64,000 nucleotides of DNA from Cryptomeria japonica. Taxonomy: Eukaryota > Streptophyta > Pinopsida > Cupressales > Cupressaceae. The notes beneath the pieces were generated by a model. The model was given only the letters and a program-made list of their open reading frames with translations, did not search any database and was not told the DNA's origin. Within the stretch, counting starts at the first letter, position 1. Each line of letters opens with the position of its first letter. Location of the stretch: positions 555,731,136-555,795,135 of the forward strand of contig NC_081413.1 in assembly GCF_030272615.1 (NCBI RefSeq). Direction: 5' to 3'. Of this stretch, positions 21,015 to 31,707 are shown piece after piece. Made by a program: the position numbers and the translations under genes.

Positions 21015-22642
21015 CCTGTACAAGGTCAAATTCAAAGTGTCCAATTAAATCTTCAATTAAGAGTCAAAATAAGATCAAATTAAGTATTACATATTAATAC
21101 CTCAAAGGATGTCGATGTACATTCAAATTGGCTCTGATCAAAATTATGAGGATAACCTATCCTAATGGTAGTGTCCACCTGCATACATGCATTTAATGAA
21201 ATCATATTTAGTGAACATATATATGTGTACTAAATAATTTCAAGTTAAGTTACAATATTGTAAGAGTTCATATTTAATTTAAGAATTATAAGATACATAC
21301 CATAGATGGTGTCACAATAGTCAGACCCTCTTCTCGATGTGATGTAGAGGGTCCCTCATGACCTGAATCTTGGAGAAAGAAGCATTCAATGTATCAACAT
21401 GAAAATTTATATAGTATACGATGATAACATATTAACTTTAAAAGATCTAGTACAATGTCTAGATAGAAATTTATACTATACCCCATAAGGTGTGCCGAGT
21501 TGTGTTCTAGTAGATGCAATATTGACTCTAATATTAGGCGTAGTCCTTATCTACATAAACAAGATTTATTTAATGAAGTATTAGATTGTATAAAAAAAGA
21601 GATGCACTTATTTTATACCTATATTTAATGAAGTACATAAAAAGATTGACATGTACATGTATATATATCTATACCTGGTCAAGATGAACATCCGAGCAAA
21701 GAAAATCCATATAAGATGTCATCATACTATCATCTGTTGCATCATGCTCATCTAGAACTGAAGTAGATCCTGCAGCAGTAGTAGGACCTACACACATCTG
21801 ATGACAACTCGAACACATATGTGGCATCCATCAAGGAGCAGATGCCATGTGAGCAGCTTGCTCACTCAGGTTACCTGTGAGGGAAGTCAAAGCATCTAAT
21901 GTCGAAATGAATGATGTATTTTGGACATCTACAGGAATCGATGGAGAAACAAGTGGAACTATGGGTGGATCCGGTAGGGGATTATTACTCCGTGCCCCTA
22001 ATCTATGCTGTGGCATTCCACGACCAACACCCTGGAATGACTTAATATCAAAATAATTTGGTTTTTGGTTCATTACAAACTCACAGTATAATTTCTTCAA
22101 AAAATAAAAAGGGACCTCATAATTACGATGTGGTGGATAATCAAAAACCATCCACCATCTATCCCAAAAGTATCTAGCCATTTCTAGATGCACACACCAC
22201 CTAATTGAAATTCTTTTCTGGTTAGGTTGCATTGGTTCTCTTGTTTTTGGGTTGGTAAAATATGGACATAAATGAGCTTTGGTTATTTTCAAATCAGTGA
22301 TTTGTCTATAAGTTAAACCATCGGCATAAAAATCACGCAACTCTTGTCATCGTCTATGAAATTGATCTAATTGAGAATCAACACTGACTCGACAATAGTT
22401 TGCATTGATTTTGCAAACTCTACAAGATGGGGTGGTGTGACTTGCTCATTTTGGATAGCAGCAATGTTTTGTTCAATCACTTGTAGGTTTTCATTAATTC
22501 GTTCTCTTAAACGAATTTCATCCAATCTAGGGGGTGGTGGTGGTGGTGGTGGTGGTGGTGGTGGTGGAGGTGGAGGAGGAGGAGGAGGGGGTTGTGGTGG
22601 GGGATTTTCACCTAATAGTTCATCTATGTCAAAGACATTCAT
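20417..22642 (-). pseudogene. Gene B of transposon E2 (proline-rich, multi-exon)
   Basis: Exon 1 (22642-21675, read leftwards) encodes MNVFDIDELLG, a polyproline run, LRERINENLQVIEQN, then LTYRQITDLKITKAHLCPYF and the Trp-rich MARYFWDRWWMVFDYPPH. It ends in CAG before GTATAG. Later short exons have TATGTAG, TGCAG and TGTACAG acceptors. The last four include three units ending in SDEHM or PRDVIDDST and a terminal exon closing with TAG at 20417. Two in-frame TGA codons interrupt exon 1. The one at 22347 is also in E1; the one at about 21828 is CGA in E1. Upstream of the ATG, TATATGCAG resembles an intron acceptor, so a 5' exon may be missing. I know no homologue; its conservation in both copies supports a transposon-borne second gene. 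Confidence 0.7.
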
Positions 22643-24590
22643 GATAGCAAAGAACTCCTGCATATATAAAGATATACATGAATTATATACAACTCTATGT
22701 CAAAGAAGAATCTATTTTACTAAATTAAAAAAAAACATTTATAAATAGTAACATTTCTATGTTGTTGAATGAGATACACATGAAATATATAATATAATAT
22801 TGAACTTAAAAAAATATACATGTACATACTATTGAATCTTGAAATATAAAATTTGCGCACAAAACTTAATAAAAACTTTCAATGAAACATCATAAATCTA
22901 TTATATATTCAATTTAATAAATTCATTTCTTGTAAAATGCATCAACTATTAAAATCAATATAAAATATTTCATACATAAGATCAATAAAGAAGTGAGAAA
23001 TAAGATGATCCTCCTTCTAGTGTAAGAATATATAGCATGGAAACAATATTACTAAGACAACATAATATTTTGTTAACTTTAACTTAAAGTTATTTTGAAA
23101 AATGCACGTGTGTGTTTGGATGCTCCATATTTCTAGTGTTTTAGTGTACACATGATAATTTATTAGAATTCAATTACATAGTTTTGAGATAATTGCCATC
23201 AATTCATATTACATTGATTAGTCTTTAGACAATCTTAAAAAAAAACTAATCTCCCATGACTATAAATGACATACTTAAAACATATTATATTCTAAGTGGT
23301 TGTCATGTAAAGACAAAACATCAAAACTTTTGAAGAGTTAAGCATATTTCACCATTAAATTTCTCCCATAATCAAATCTACACAAAATTATAATTTACAA
23401 AATCTTCAAAAAATATTATTTCCTATAAATCATTTATTATAAAACTCCGCAATCATTTGTTTTCATATATAATCTTTCTATAAAATTTAAGATATCAATC
23501 CATACACAAATTCTCTTACAAAGTTGAATAAGAAATGAAACTCTTACATAAAAATCAACACAACATGCCAACAATAAAAAACAAAATTAACCTTGCAATA
23601 TTTACTTTTAAAATAATCAATTTCAACAATATTTTACACATGCATTTATAATTATCAACTAGAATATTATTTTGACTAACATTCCAAATAAAATTCCTAA
23701 AATACTATATGATCCTTATTAATACGCATCCATAATATTTCTTTAACGGATACATCTCCTTCAAATCATCACATCGTAATGCTTTTTATTTTAATAATTG
23801 AAAGCTTTAGGAATGCGCTCACGCACAAAGGGGTCCACTATCATACTTGCAAGCACTTAATTATTAAGTCAATGAACAAACTACAACTCAATGAAGCTAA
23901 AAAAGTGATGAAAGCCTATTTTTAAATATCCCAATTCCTTTCGTTGACCTAATACTTTTAGTGGCAACCATTTTAAAATTTTGTATTAATCAAAGAGAAT
24001 ATTTTAGGGAAAAAATGCAGTGTTGGCACTTTATGAAAATAAAGGTTTTTAAGACTCTAGAGACTTGTTCATCACAATATTTTATTGTTTAATATGCAAA
24101 ATTTTGAAAGATTTTGATATGTATAGACAAATTAAATTTTTCATATAATTAGAGGTGGAATCAATTTTGAATTCTACCTCAATGATTGAGGGGATCTTAC
24201 AATTTTGACTTTAAATATAGCTTCATTTATACTCTTTCATAAATAAACTAAAATAGAAGCTATAAAGAATTGCTAAATTCTAGCAATATATGTGTATGCA
24301 AGCAAGCATAAAAATAGGATGTAAGGTGCTTAAATTGTTTTGAGAGATCAATGGAGTAGATTGATTGAAAGGATTGTGTGCATTAGAAGCTTTCAAGTGG
24401 CAACTTATGTTTGGTGCACATGAGGAGTTCATGATCCAAGAAATTTTTGAGGAAAAGGTCTTCTTAGGGGCGTATACACCAAGATGTTATAAAAAAAGGT
24501 AGCCAAATGACCAAAAAAAGATAAACACGAGTGCATTATTGGGAAATTCATTTAACGCATTTGAGGTCTTTTTTGTAGTGATTTTTTCTT
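22643..24590. other. Noncoding 3' arm of E2, proximal part
   Basis: AT-rich sequence upstream of gene B. Its first 380 bases are matched in E1 (9979-10340), after which the Tekay-like insertion removes E1 from view. I find no convincing gene, promoter box or structural RNA. Confidence 0.6.
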
Positions 24591-24597
24591 ACACTGT

Positions 24598-24830
24598 CCT
24601 AGGCTTGTTTACACTATCGTAGGTTCATTAGGACTATCCTAGGTTCATTAGGATTGTCCCAAGTTCATTATGGCTTTCTTAGGCTCATTAGGACTTTCTT
24701 AGGTTCATTAAGACTGCCCTACATTCATTAGGATCATTTGAGGCTCATTGGGACTATCATATGTTCATTGTGATTGTCCTAGGTTCATTAATTTAATTCG
24801 TGTGTTCATTAGGACTATCTCACATTCTCA
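24598..24830. repeat. Degenerate tandem repeat of about 21 bp
   Basis: About ten to eleven units related to CCTAGGTTCATTAGGACTAT follow one another, with TTCATTAGGA the best conserved part (also TTCATTATGG, CTCATTAGGA, TTCATTGTGA). Confidence 0.8.
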
Positions 24831-25860
24831 AATAGCTTCAACTAATATCTTAAATTAACTATTTTAAAAAAAAATAGCTCCTTAACAATTTAATATTATA
24901 TACAATCGAATATGATTTCAACTTCAAACCTTGTGCACCTTTTAAAACCAAAAGATGTTGTTAAAACCATTCTTCTAATATTAGCTTAATCATAACATAA
25001 TCTAATAAATCTTCCTCAAAATATCTACCAACTTCAAATCATATATTAAATCTTTTATAATATAAATTACATTCTAGATATACCAATATACTTCTAAAGA
25101 TATTCAAAATACTTCTTGAGAATTATATTTTTCAAATCTTTCGGATGTATATATAATTAGCACCCCATTTAGAAAACTCATTATCAACCAACATTATAAT
25201 TCAAGAATATTTTTTATTTTGTATTAATGAATTATATATTTGGCATATTAGCTTCCTTTATGAACCTATGTAAACCAAACTCCAATTTTAGTAACTTATC
25301 TAGCTTTGCTCTAAAATTGTGTCCATAATTGATCCTTTTATACCATCACATGACATAATAGGACCATAATAGGACCTTTATGCCATGACATGGCATAAAC
25401 CTAAGCCTAAACTTTCATATCTAAAATTTGAAGAGTAATGTTAATTACTTTTAAGGTTATACTAATTTAGTGGTTACTTTTGTATTGCCTAATGAGGATT
25501 AAGAACAATTTAGGTACATATGTTCGGTTTTATTCCAATTTCATTTTCGAACATTTTTATTTTTGTTTCCATTTCATTTTCGGTTTATTGTTTGTGTCGA
25601 TTTCATTTTGTTAATTATCTAGGTTTGGTTTTGGTTTCTAAATTTGTTGATTACGGTTTAGGGTTAACTGTTCAAAAATATTTTAGATCAAAATCAAGAA
25701 TTTACAAATATAAAAAGTAATTTATTTATATGCTACTATTAAAAAAAACTAAATAATACACAAAAAAAAAAGAAAAATATACAAGAAAATTATGAAATGT
25801 GAAAATAGATGACTGAATGTGTACCTGGGATAGTGGTGGAGGCTTGAAGTGGAAACCACA
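24831..25860. other. Noncoding 3' arm of E2, distal part
   Basis: AT-rich sequence with a TTTCATTTTCGG-rich stretch (25520-25680). The short frame this creates is compositionally biased and I do not count it as a gene. Confidence 0.55.
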
Positions 25861-25862
25861 GC

Positions 25863-26166
25863 ATGGGGGCCCGTTTTTGATCTCTTCTTGTCAACTCACT
25901 ATAATAGTGAAAATGAAAAATTGTCCAAAAAAATGGTAAAAATAGAATTTCAAAACGAGCCCCCATTTTTTAAAAATGGGCCCCCGTTTTGTTTATAAAC
26001 GGGGGCCCGTTTTGTCCATAAACGAGGGCCCGTTTTGTGAAAAAATGGGGGCCCGTTTTATTTGGCTTCGGCACCCCGTGACCTTTCGGCTCGGGAGGCC
26101 AAACCGTTAACGGGCCCCCATTTTTTTGAACGGGCCCCCGTTTTTTAAAAATGGGGGCCCGTTTTA
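25863..26166. repeat. GGGCCC-centred subterminal repeats, right side of E2
   Basis: About nine copies of a GGGGGCCCGTTTT / AACGGGCCCCC motif in both orientations lie 65-365 bases from the right end. They are interrupted by a GC-rich spacer (CTTCGGCACCCCGTGACC). They share the motif of the left cluster. Confidence 0.85.
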
Positions 26167-26205
26167 CGGAGCACGTTTTCCAACACGCAGACTTCCGTGA
26201 ATTTG

Positions 26206-26229
26206 TGACTCATTAGCTTGCACATACCC
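26206..26229 (-). repeat. Right terminal inverted repeat of E2
   Basis: The sequence ends CATTAGCTTGCACATACCC. Its reverse complement aligns with the left terminus (GGGT-TGCAAG-ATGAGTC blocks). Confidence 0.85.
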
Positions 26230-26233
26230 TTAC

Positions 26234-27391
26234 AACAACAAGATATTCTTTGTTTATTGATTTTAACATACCAGGGTTTGCATTTTTCAAATGATCTTTG
26301 ACTAATTCATAAATTCATTAACATAGATTCATCACTAAATTTTTTAAAGAATTCAGTTTGAGTCATGCCAAGAAGATGTTTTGGATGAGGATCACGAATT
26401 TTTGATCCCACCCTTAACTTTAAAACATCTCTAGCATTTGATGAAACTCTAGTGTTATCATGCCAAAATTTTGCAATTAATTGTTTAGTTTCATCATTTA
26501 ATTTCATGTCCGACCTTTGAAGTCTGCCACTAAAACTCCAACAATGGTTTAGTGGATCAATTTCAATTGTGTCTCTTCTTTTGGTCACTCTTGACAAGGT
26601 TCTACGATGTAAGTTCAAATAGCCACTTATATCACTTAACATTCTTTTACTAACAATCATTTTGTCAACTATAGCAGTCGTTATAACTCTACGTGTTGCA
26701 TTCTTATCTTTAGATCGACTTGTTTTTCCTATAGAATCGATGGCACTGGCAACAGTAGATACAACTTGCTTATATGATTCATCTTTTCTTTTGGGTTTTG
26801 CATAAATACCTATTTTTTTATGACTTTACGCATTTTTAACATTTTTATTAATTGTAGCATTAATTGACATTGGAATCCTAACTTTTTATTATAGAAAAAT
26901 TGTGTATATAATCTGTTCGCATGTGTTCTGATTTGTCTCCAAGAAACTAACCCATTAAGATTATCTAGCACATTGCTATCAATAGTAAACAAATTACATT
27001 CATTTTCTGTCAGAGACAGTGGTGTAATATTTTCAATTTTTATTTCTTTTCATATTAGTGTATGAAATTTATATCCAGCTTCATTTAAATCAGCAATTTG
27101 ATTGGCATCATCGTCATCGGGATTTAAAAACATACCAGGATTCGCATCCACATCAACATTTGCATCAACAGTCATACCCATGTGTGGTTCTACATTTCTT
27201 GCATCCATCATGATGTCTTCAATGGTCTTATCTACAACGGGCACTGAACTAGATGCTTCAAAAGTGTTATTCAATTGTCGTTGTTGTGATCTTTGATCTC
27301 TTTGGCATTTTGCCTCCTTCTCTCTTTGTGCTTGAATTTCATCCACTGTCATTGTCCTCTTTTTTTTCTTTTGACGTTGCTTAGAACCCAT
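26234..27391 (-). pseudogene. Transposase, N-terminal third (E1 copy)
   Basis: Read leftwards from the ATG at 27391 (MGSKQRQKKKKRT). It matches E2 16529-17683 in frame. A TGA near 27050 replaces the CGA of E2. It retains CAA where E2 has the TAA at 17063. The gene is cut by E2 after the Cys-rich ISCCC segment and continues at 15389. Confidence 0.85.
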
Positions 27392-27568
27392 TTTTACAAA
27401 CTCGTCTTCAAAAAATAATATCTTTTTACTAAGTTCTTCAAAAAATCGTGTAAAAAATATTTAAAAGTACTGCCAAATGATGTAAAAAATCTTTGTCAGT
27501 ACGGATTTCAATGATAGTGTGGTAAATCGATGCAATCTATCTTTTTTTTACAGTAACAGTTATTTATA

Positions 27569-27690
27569 AATGGGGCCCTGTTATTTAAATACAATGGGCC
27601 CTCGTTTATCAAACGGGGGCCCGTTATTAAATCCAACAAGCAAAAATGAAACGGGCCCCCGTTTTAGAAACAGGAACAGGGGCCCATTTC
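27569..27690. repeat. GGGCCC-centred subterminal repeats of E1
   Basis: Five diverged copies of the ACGGGGGCCCGTT motif lie at the same distance from the terminus as the left cluster of E2. Confidence 0.75.
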
Positions 27691-28583
27691 CCGTTATGTA
27701 AAATTTGAATCCACAACCCGCCACTTGCCTCGGGATTAGGCCTAGGATAGGCCTGGGATGGCCACACCTAAGACATGAACCTACAAATTCAAAGCTCCAT
27801 GAATGAAAGCACAAATATGAACTTCTGAAATAGTTTACGTGCCTCTAATCAGAGAATTTTTATACGAAATTGAAACCCATTTCAGATTATACTGTCTAGA
27901 TTCTAAATATGTAAATTAATTTAAAAATTGATTATTTTAACTATTTTTCATTTAATTTATACTAAATCAGGTCCATAAATTTGAAATATTAACTAATTTT
28001 CTTAATTTAATAACTTTTTTATTTTAATGAATTTTGAAAAAAAAATTATATGTCATCAATCTACACAAAATTCTTTTCTATTTAAAAAAAAAATTCAAAA
28101 AATGCTAAGTTTATGTCAAATTATGTGGGTCGTACACGTCAAATTTTTAAAAAGATAATTATGGCCATTAAAAAATTAATTAAAAAAAAAATATTTGAAA
28201 AAAAAATATAGAAAAATATGCTCATCAATCTTCAGTGTGTTACAAACCATTTCCCAAAATGGTTTGAGAAAATAATTTTAATTGTGTCAAAAATTGTGGG
28301 TCGTACACATGCATGGTATGGTCCTGAAACAAGCATTTTTAAAACATAGTTTTTAGAACTCCATTCAAAAGGTTATTTTTTATTATGTGGGTATTAAAAT
28401 AAATTACATATTTTAAAAGTACACTCAAAGGGATATCTTTTATCTTTTATATTACCGACTTTTTCCAAGATTCAATCTCTAAGTGTTTCAAAATTTAAGC
28501 TCAAATGAAACAAAATCTGAAAAACAGGGAAAACACTTCCACTTTTTGGCCAAAAAGTGGACTCATCTTCTTGCACTGACCCC

Positions 28584-29310
28584 TATTGTAGAAAATCCCT
28601 TATTTACACTTGAAAAAACTCTTATCTTAAAATATATTAAACATAAAATTTAACTATTGACCTAGCCATTCCCTTATGATTTACACTTTTGAGTTGAATC
28701 ATTCTATTACAAATCTACTTGCAACTTGTGCAAATGTAGACAATTGAAAAATAAAATGAATCTACTTACTAAAGGACCAAACAAGGGCTTGATTTGTTTC
28801 AATGTCCTCCTTAGAATTTATTAATATAATTAAAAATCTTTTTTCTTCTATGTTAACTATGGCTTGCTCCAACTTGAATGGTGTGGGCCTCGACACAAAT
28901 AAATCAAGGGATAAATATGAGCTACTTTCTTCTTAACCCATAATTGGAAAAAAAAAATTATATGCTTGCTACAAGTAGGCCTCCAATATAATCAGGATGT
29001 TTTTCTACATTGAACTCTATGTACTACTAGTTTAATGAGCCTATAGTGGGAAATGTTATGATTTTATTAATTATATATTTCATTCGCCATTCTTTTTTAT
29101 TATTTACACAAAAGGACATATTCATCAGTTTTCCATGTCTTAGATAATATATGGAGTGAAAATTTAAAATAAAATATGATGGAGTTCCTACTTTTATAAT
29201 TTATATAGAAAATGAGGACTGGAGCCACATTATCCCATTGTGTAAATAATTTTGCATGTTGAGTTCTCATTATATGTTTTAAATTTCAAGATATATATGC
29301 GGCCATACTG
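28584..29310. other. Unassigned flank right of E1
   Basis: AT-rich sequence with no frame, repeat pair or motif that I can support. It is outside the transposon termini. Confidence 0.5.
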
Positions 29311-29660
29311 TTACCCAACCCGAAACCCCAGAGTTTCGGACCATCTTTTGGGCCATCATTTAAACCACCCTGGGATTTCGAAACCCCGAAGTCCTGAATG
29401 AGCCAAGTTTAGAACTAGTCAACCCTAGAACCCTAGAGTTCCGACCTTTATTGTTCTAAACTCATTTCTATCCCGAAACCCTAGAGTTCCAGACTCCAAT
29501 GTTTTGTCTACCCCGAAACCCCAGAGGTTCGAGCCATATTATTTTAGCCTATATTGACCTTGGAACCTCGGATCCCCGGACCCCAGAGTTCCGAAGTTAG
29601 TTGTTATAGAAGGAGTTACCCACCCCGGAACCTCAAAACTTTGGAGTCCTGAAGTGGGTG
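29311..29660. repeat. Degenerate CCCGAAACCCCAGAGTT repeat array
   Basis: About seven irregular units of 40-65 bp, each starting with CCCGAAACCC or CCCCGGAACC and continuing with AGAGTTCCGA or close variants. CCGAAAC and GTTTCGG/GTTCCGA make many units internally inverted. The units are GC-rich against an AT-rich background. Confidence 0.75.
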
Positions 29661-29695
29661 ATATTATTGATATATTTTTTATGTGATAGGCTAAT

Positions 29696-30289
29696 TTGTG
29701 GTTCTTTCTTGTAGATCAAAGCAATCAGATGGACCCAACCTCTAGCAAGAAAGACAAGGAATTGGATACACTCCCCACAACCATGAAATATCACTATCAA
29801 GGGCAGGTTTTTTCTTCCAGGCTGAACAATCAGATTAAATGGGTGATGAATACTGAAGTAGGACACAGTTGGATATGTCGTGATTGGAGGCCCCTTTAAG
29901 GAGAATTAAGAGATCAGGGCTAGTAGAGGCTACCATTTTTTCATAATCTATCCACCCTCGAGTTCATCATGACTATTGCACAATTCTATAACGCAGACAC
30001 TAGGAACTGCACAGATGATCAAGATACAATTATAATAGATTTGTTAGTAGATATGCTAGGGTATGTATTTCGCATTCCTTCAAGAGAGGAAGACATGTTG
30101 ACAACTGAGGAGGAAGCCAAAGAGGTGTGGAATGATGATACCACCTCTTTTAAAAGACACATTAATGAAAATTGGCTCGGAGAGGAGAGAAAGATAGGAT
30201 GGAAGACCAATGATATTCTACGGGCTGATTTCAAGGAGCCACAATGCGACCTAATCATTATGTTGAGCACTTGGCCTTCAACAAGATAG
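29696..30289 (+). pseudogene. Unrecognised protein fragment, single frame with stops
   Basis: One plus-strand frame runs from MDPTSSKKDKELDT through MTIAQFYNADTRN to SFKRHINENWLGEERK and CDLIIMLS, about 198 codons. It is interrupted by TAA at 29897 and a double TAG about 27 bases later. I do not recognise the family; the charged, non-repetitive composition suggests a former protein rather than a chance frame. It stops 10 bases before the Tat 3' LTR, so the LTR element may have cut it. Confidence 0.45.
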
Positions 30290-30298
30290 ATTATCGAC

Positions 30299-31693
30299 TG
30301 TGTGCGGGAAAAGTGGGGTAAGAAAACACAAAATTCAGTTTCAAAAGATCCACACACCAATGAGACTCTTGGTGCAAGTTATGGAACTATATTGAATAGC
30401 TCAACTTCCAAAGAAGTGTCCCATTGTTCTCTATCTCACAGGATCCCTCAATTCAATTCCTTTGCTCTCATATCACTGAGCAAGGTGACTTAAGAATGAC
30501 AACTCCAAGAATGAGTGATATTTGATTAATTTGGCATGAATGCATTCCTAGATATGCATGATATTGAATCTATGATGATTTAAACTAGCATAAAAGATGA
30601 TGATAAGATAAAGGATTAGTAAACTTATCCTAGCATGATATATTAGTCTAACATGGATATGATATGATATTGAAATGCTTCTAAAATGCTATTAAAATAT
30701 TTTTTATCAACGAGAGGCTAAATGCTTAGTTAAAATGACTATAAATTAGATGCATGAAACTTGGATCTATTCATGAGAGAATGAGAGCTCTATTTATAGG
30801 GAAAAGAGGGCAATGGATGGTCGAAATTGAAAGTTAATCAATCCATGTTCACAATTCTCACAATAAAATGGTGACAATTGTCAACAAGAGACTGTTTGAG
30901 AGGAGATGTAAGAAGCATTAAATGCTTGAGAAGACATGAAGGTTACCCTAGGAGGTAAGGGTTAAGGTTAGACTAGGGATATCCATTGGACAAAGCCTTT
31001 ACCCAAGGGGTAAACTCTTGTGCAAGGGTTAAAGAAATAACCAAGGGTAAAGCCATGAAAGCTTGATGAGACCCTTGGGTTAGATGAGGGTTGAGTTAGA
31101 GAGAAAGTCTCTCTCTAATCATGCAAGAAGGTTGAGTTAACCATTAATGGTTATGAAGACTTTGAGGGTTAACTTGTTGAGGACATAAAGCCTTTAATGG
31201 TTTTCAAAGATTGGGTTTGGGAAGTGACTTCCCTTTGCTAAAGGATGTGACAATATTTAGGAGATAGTTTAGGCTAAATTAGAAGTGATTAGAAGAATCT
31301 AGAAGGGGGTTAAGGAGGCAAATGGGAGATGTAGGATTTTGCAAGTGGATGGAGGGGAATTTTAATTAAAATAAATTACTTTATTTCAACAAAAATAGAT
31401 TCAACTTGCATAAATACAAGTGGGGAATTTAAATAAATAAATTAGATTTATTTACTTGCAAGGATCATTTTAATTAAATGTAAATTTAATTAAAAAGGGG
31501 GAAAGGGGAATTAATTAAATAAAGTGATTTATTTAATTAAAGGGAAAAAAGGCTTAGGTGAACTTAATTAAATAAATTGAGTAATTTATTTAGTCAAATA
31601 GATGAATATGAAGAATTTAATTAAATAGATGAATGGGGTTAAAATAAATATTAAATATTCATTTAGGAAAATGGTCATTTTTATTCATCTACA
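30299..31693 (-). repeat. 3' LTR of a Tat-lineage Ty3 element (1395 bp, minus strand)
   Basis: On the minus strand it starts TGTAGATGAA directly after a polypurine tract and ends CCCGCACACA. The inner part is rich in AATTAAATAAA. The flank beyond its end is TCGAC (30294-30298), the expected left target duplication, whose partner is not in the window. Confidence 0.75.
30791..30798 (-). promoter_or_regulatory. TATA box candidate in the Tat LTR
   Basis: CCCTATAAATAGAG on the minus strand, about 895 bases into the LTR, in the position and context of an LTR core promoter. Confidence 0.5.
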
Positions 31694-31707
31694 TTTTGCC
31701 CCTCTTT
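31694..31707 (-). other. Polypurine tract of the Tat element
   Basis: AAAGAGGGGCAAAA on the minus strand abuts the TGTAGA start of the 3' LTR. It is identical over 14 bases to the tract of NA1 at 40879-40892. Confidence 0.85.

Larger units (their letters stand above)
15390..26229 (+). mobile_element. Complete two-gene DNA transposon E2 (10,840 bp), unfamiliar family
   Basis: E2 is delimited by imperfect terminal inverted repeats (left GGGTCAGTGCAAGAAGATGA; right end, reverse complement, GGGTATGTGCAAGCTAATGA) and a flanking TTAC duplication. It encodes a DDE-type transposase on the plus strand (16529-19550) and gene B on the minus strand (22642-20417), converging. Clusters of GGGCCC-centred repeats lie near both ends. 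It sits inside a second, oppositely oriented copy of the same family (E1). The termini do not match CACTA (which begin CACTA), and the 4-bp duplication is not TTAA as in piggyBac or Kolobok. A 3-bp TTA duplication, as in Harbinger, cannot be excluded if a C is assigned to the element. I cannot assign a superfamily with confidence. Confidence 0.88.
26230..28583 (-). mobile_element. DNA transposon E1, right segment (5' end, minus orientation)
   Basis: This is an inverted, highly similar copy of E2 15390-17683. It starts with the second TTAC copy and the sequence that joins directly to 15389. It ends at 28583 in TTGCACTGACCC, the reverse complement of the GGGTCAGTGC terminus, and carries the 24-bp palindrome at 28538-28561. 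Confidence 0.9.

Noticed and set aside
25520-25720. Small hydrophobic membrane protein
   Set aside because: It is a translation of TTTCATTTTCGG-type low-complexity DNA with no start context or conservation.
27581-27814. Minus-strand frame with GPxxFLxxGPV repeats
   Set aside because: It is a translation of the GGGCCC subterminal repeats.
28584-30298. Host gene between the transposons
   Set aside because: Only one decayed frame is present, without splice structure or a known family. I kept it as an unknown remnant.
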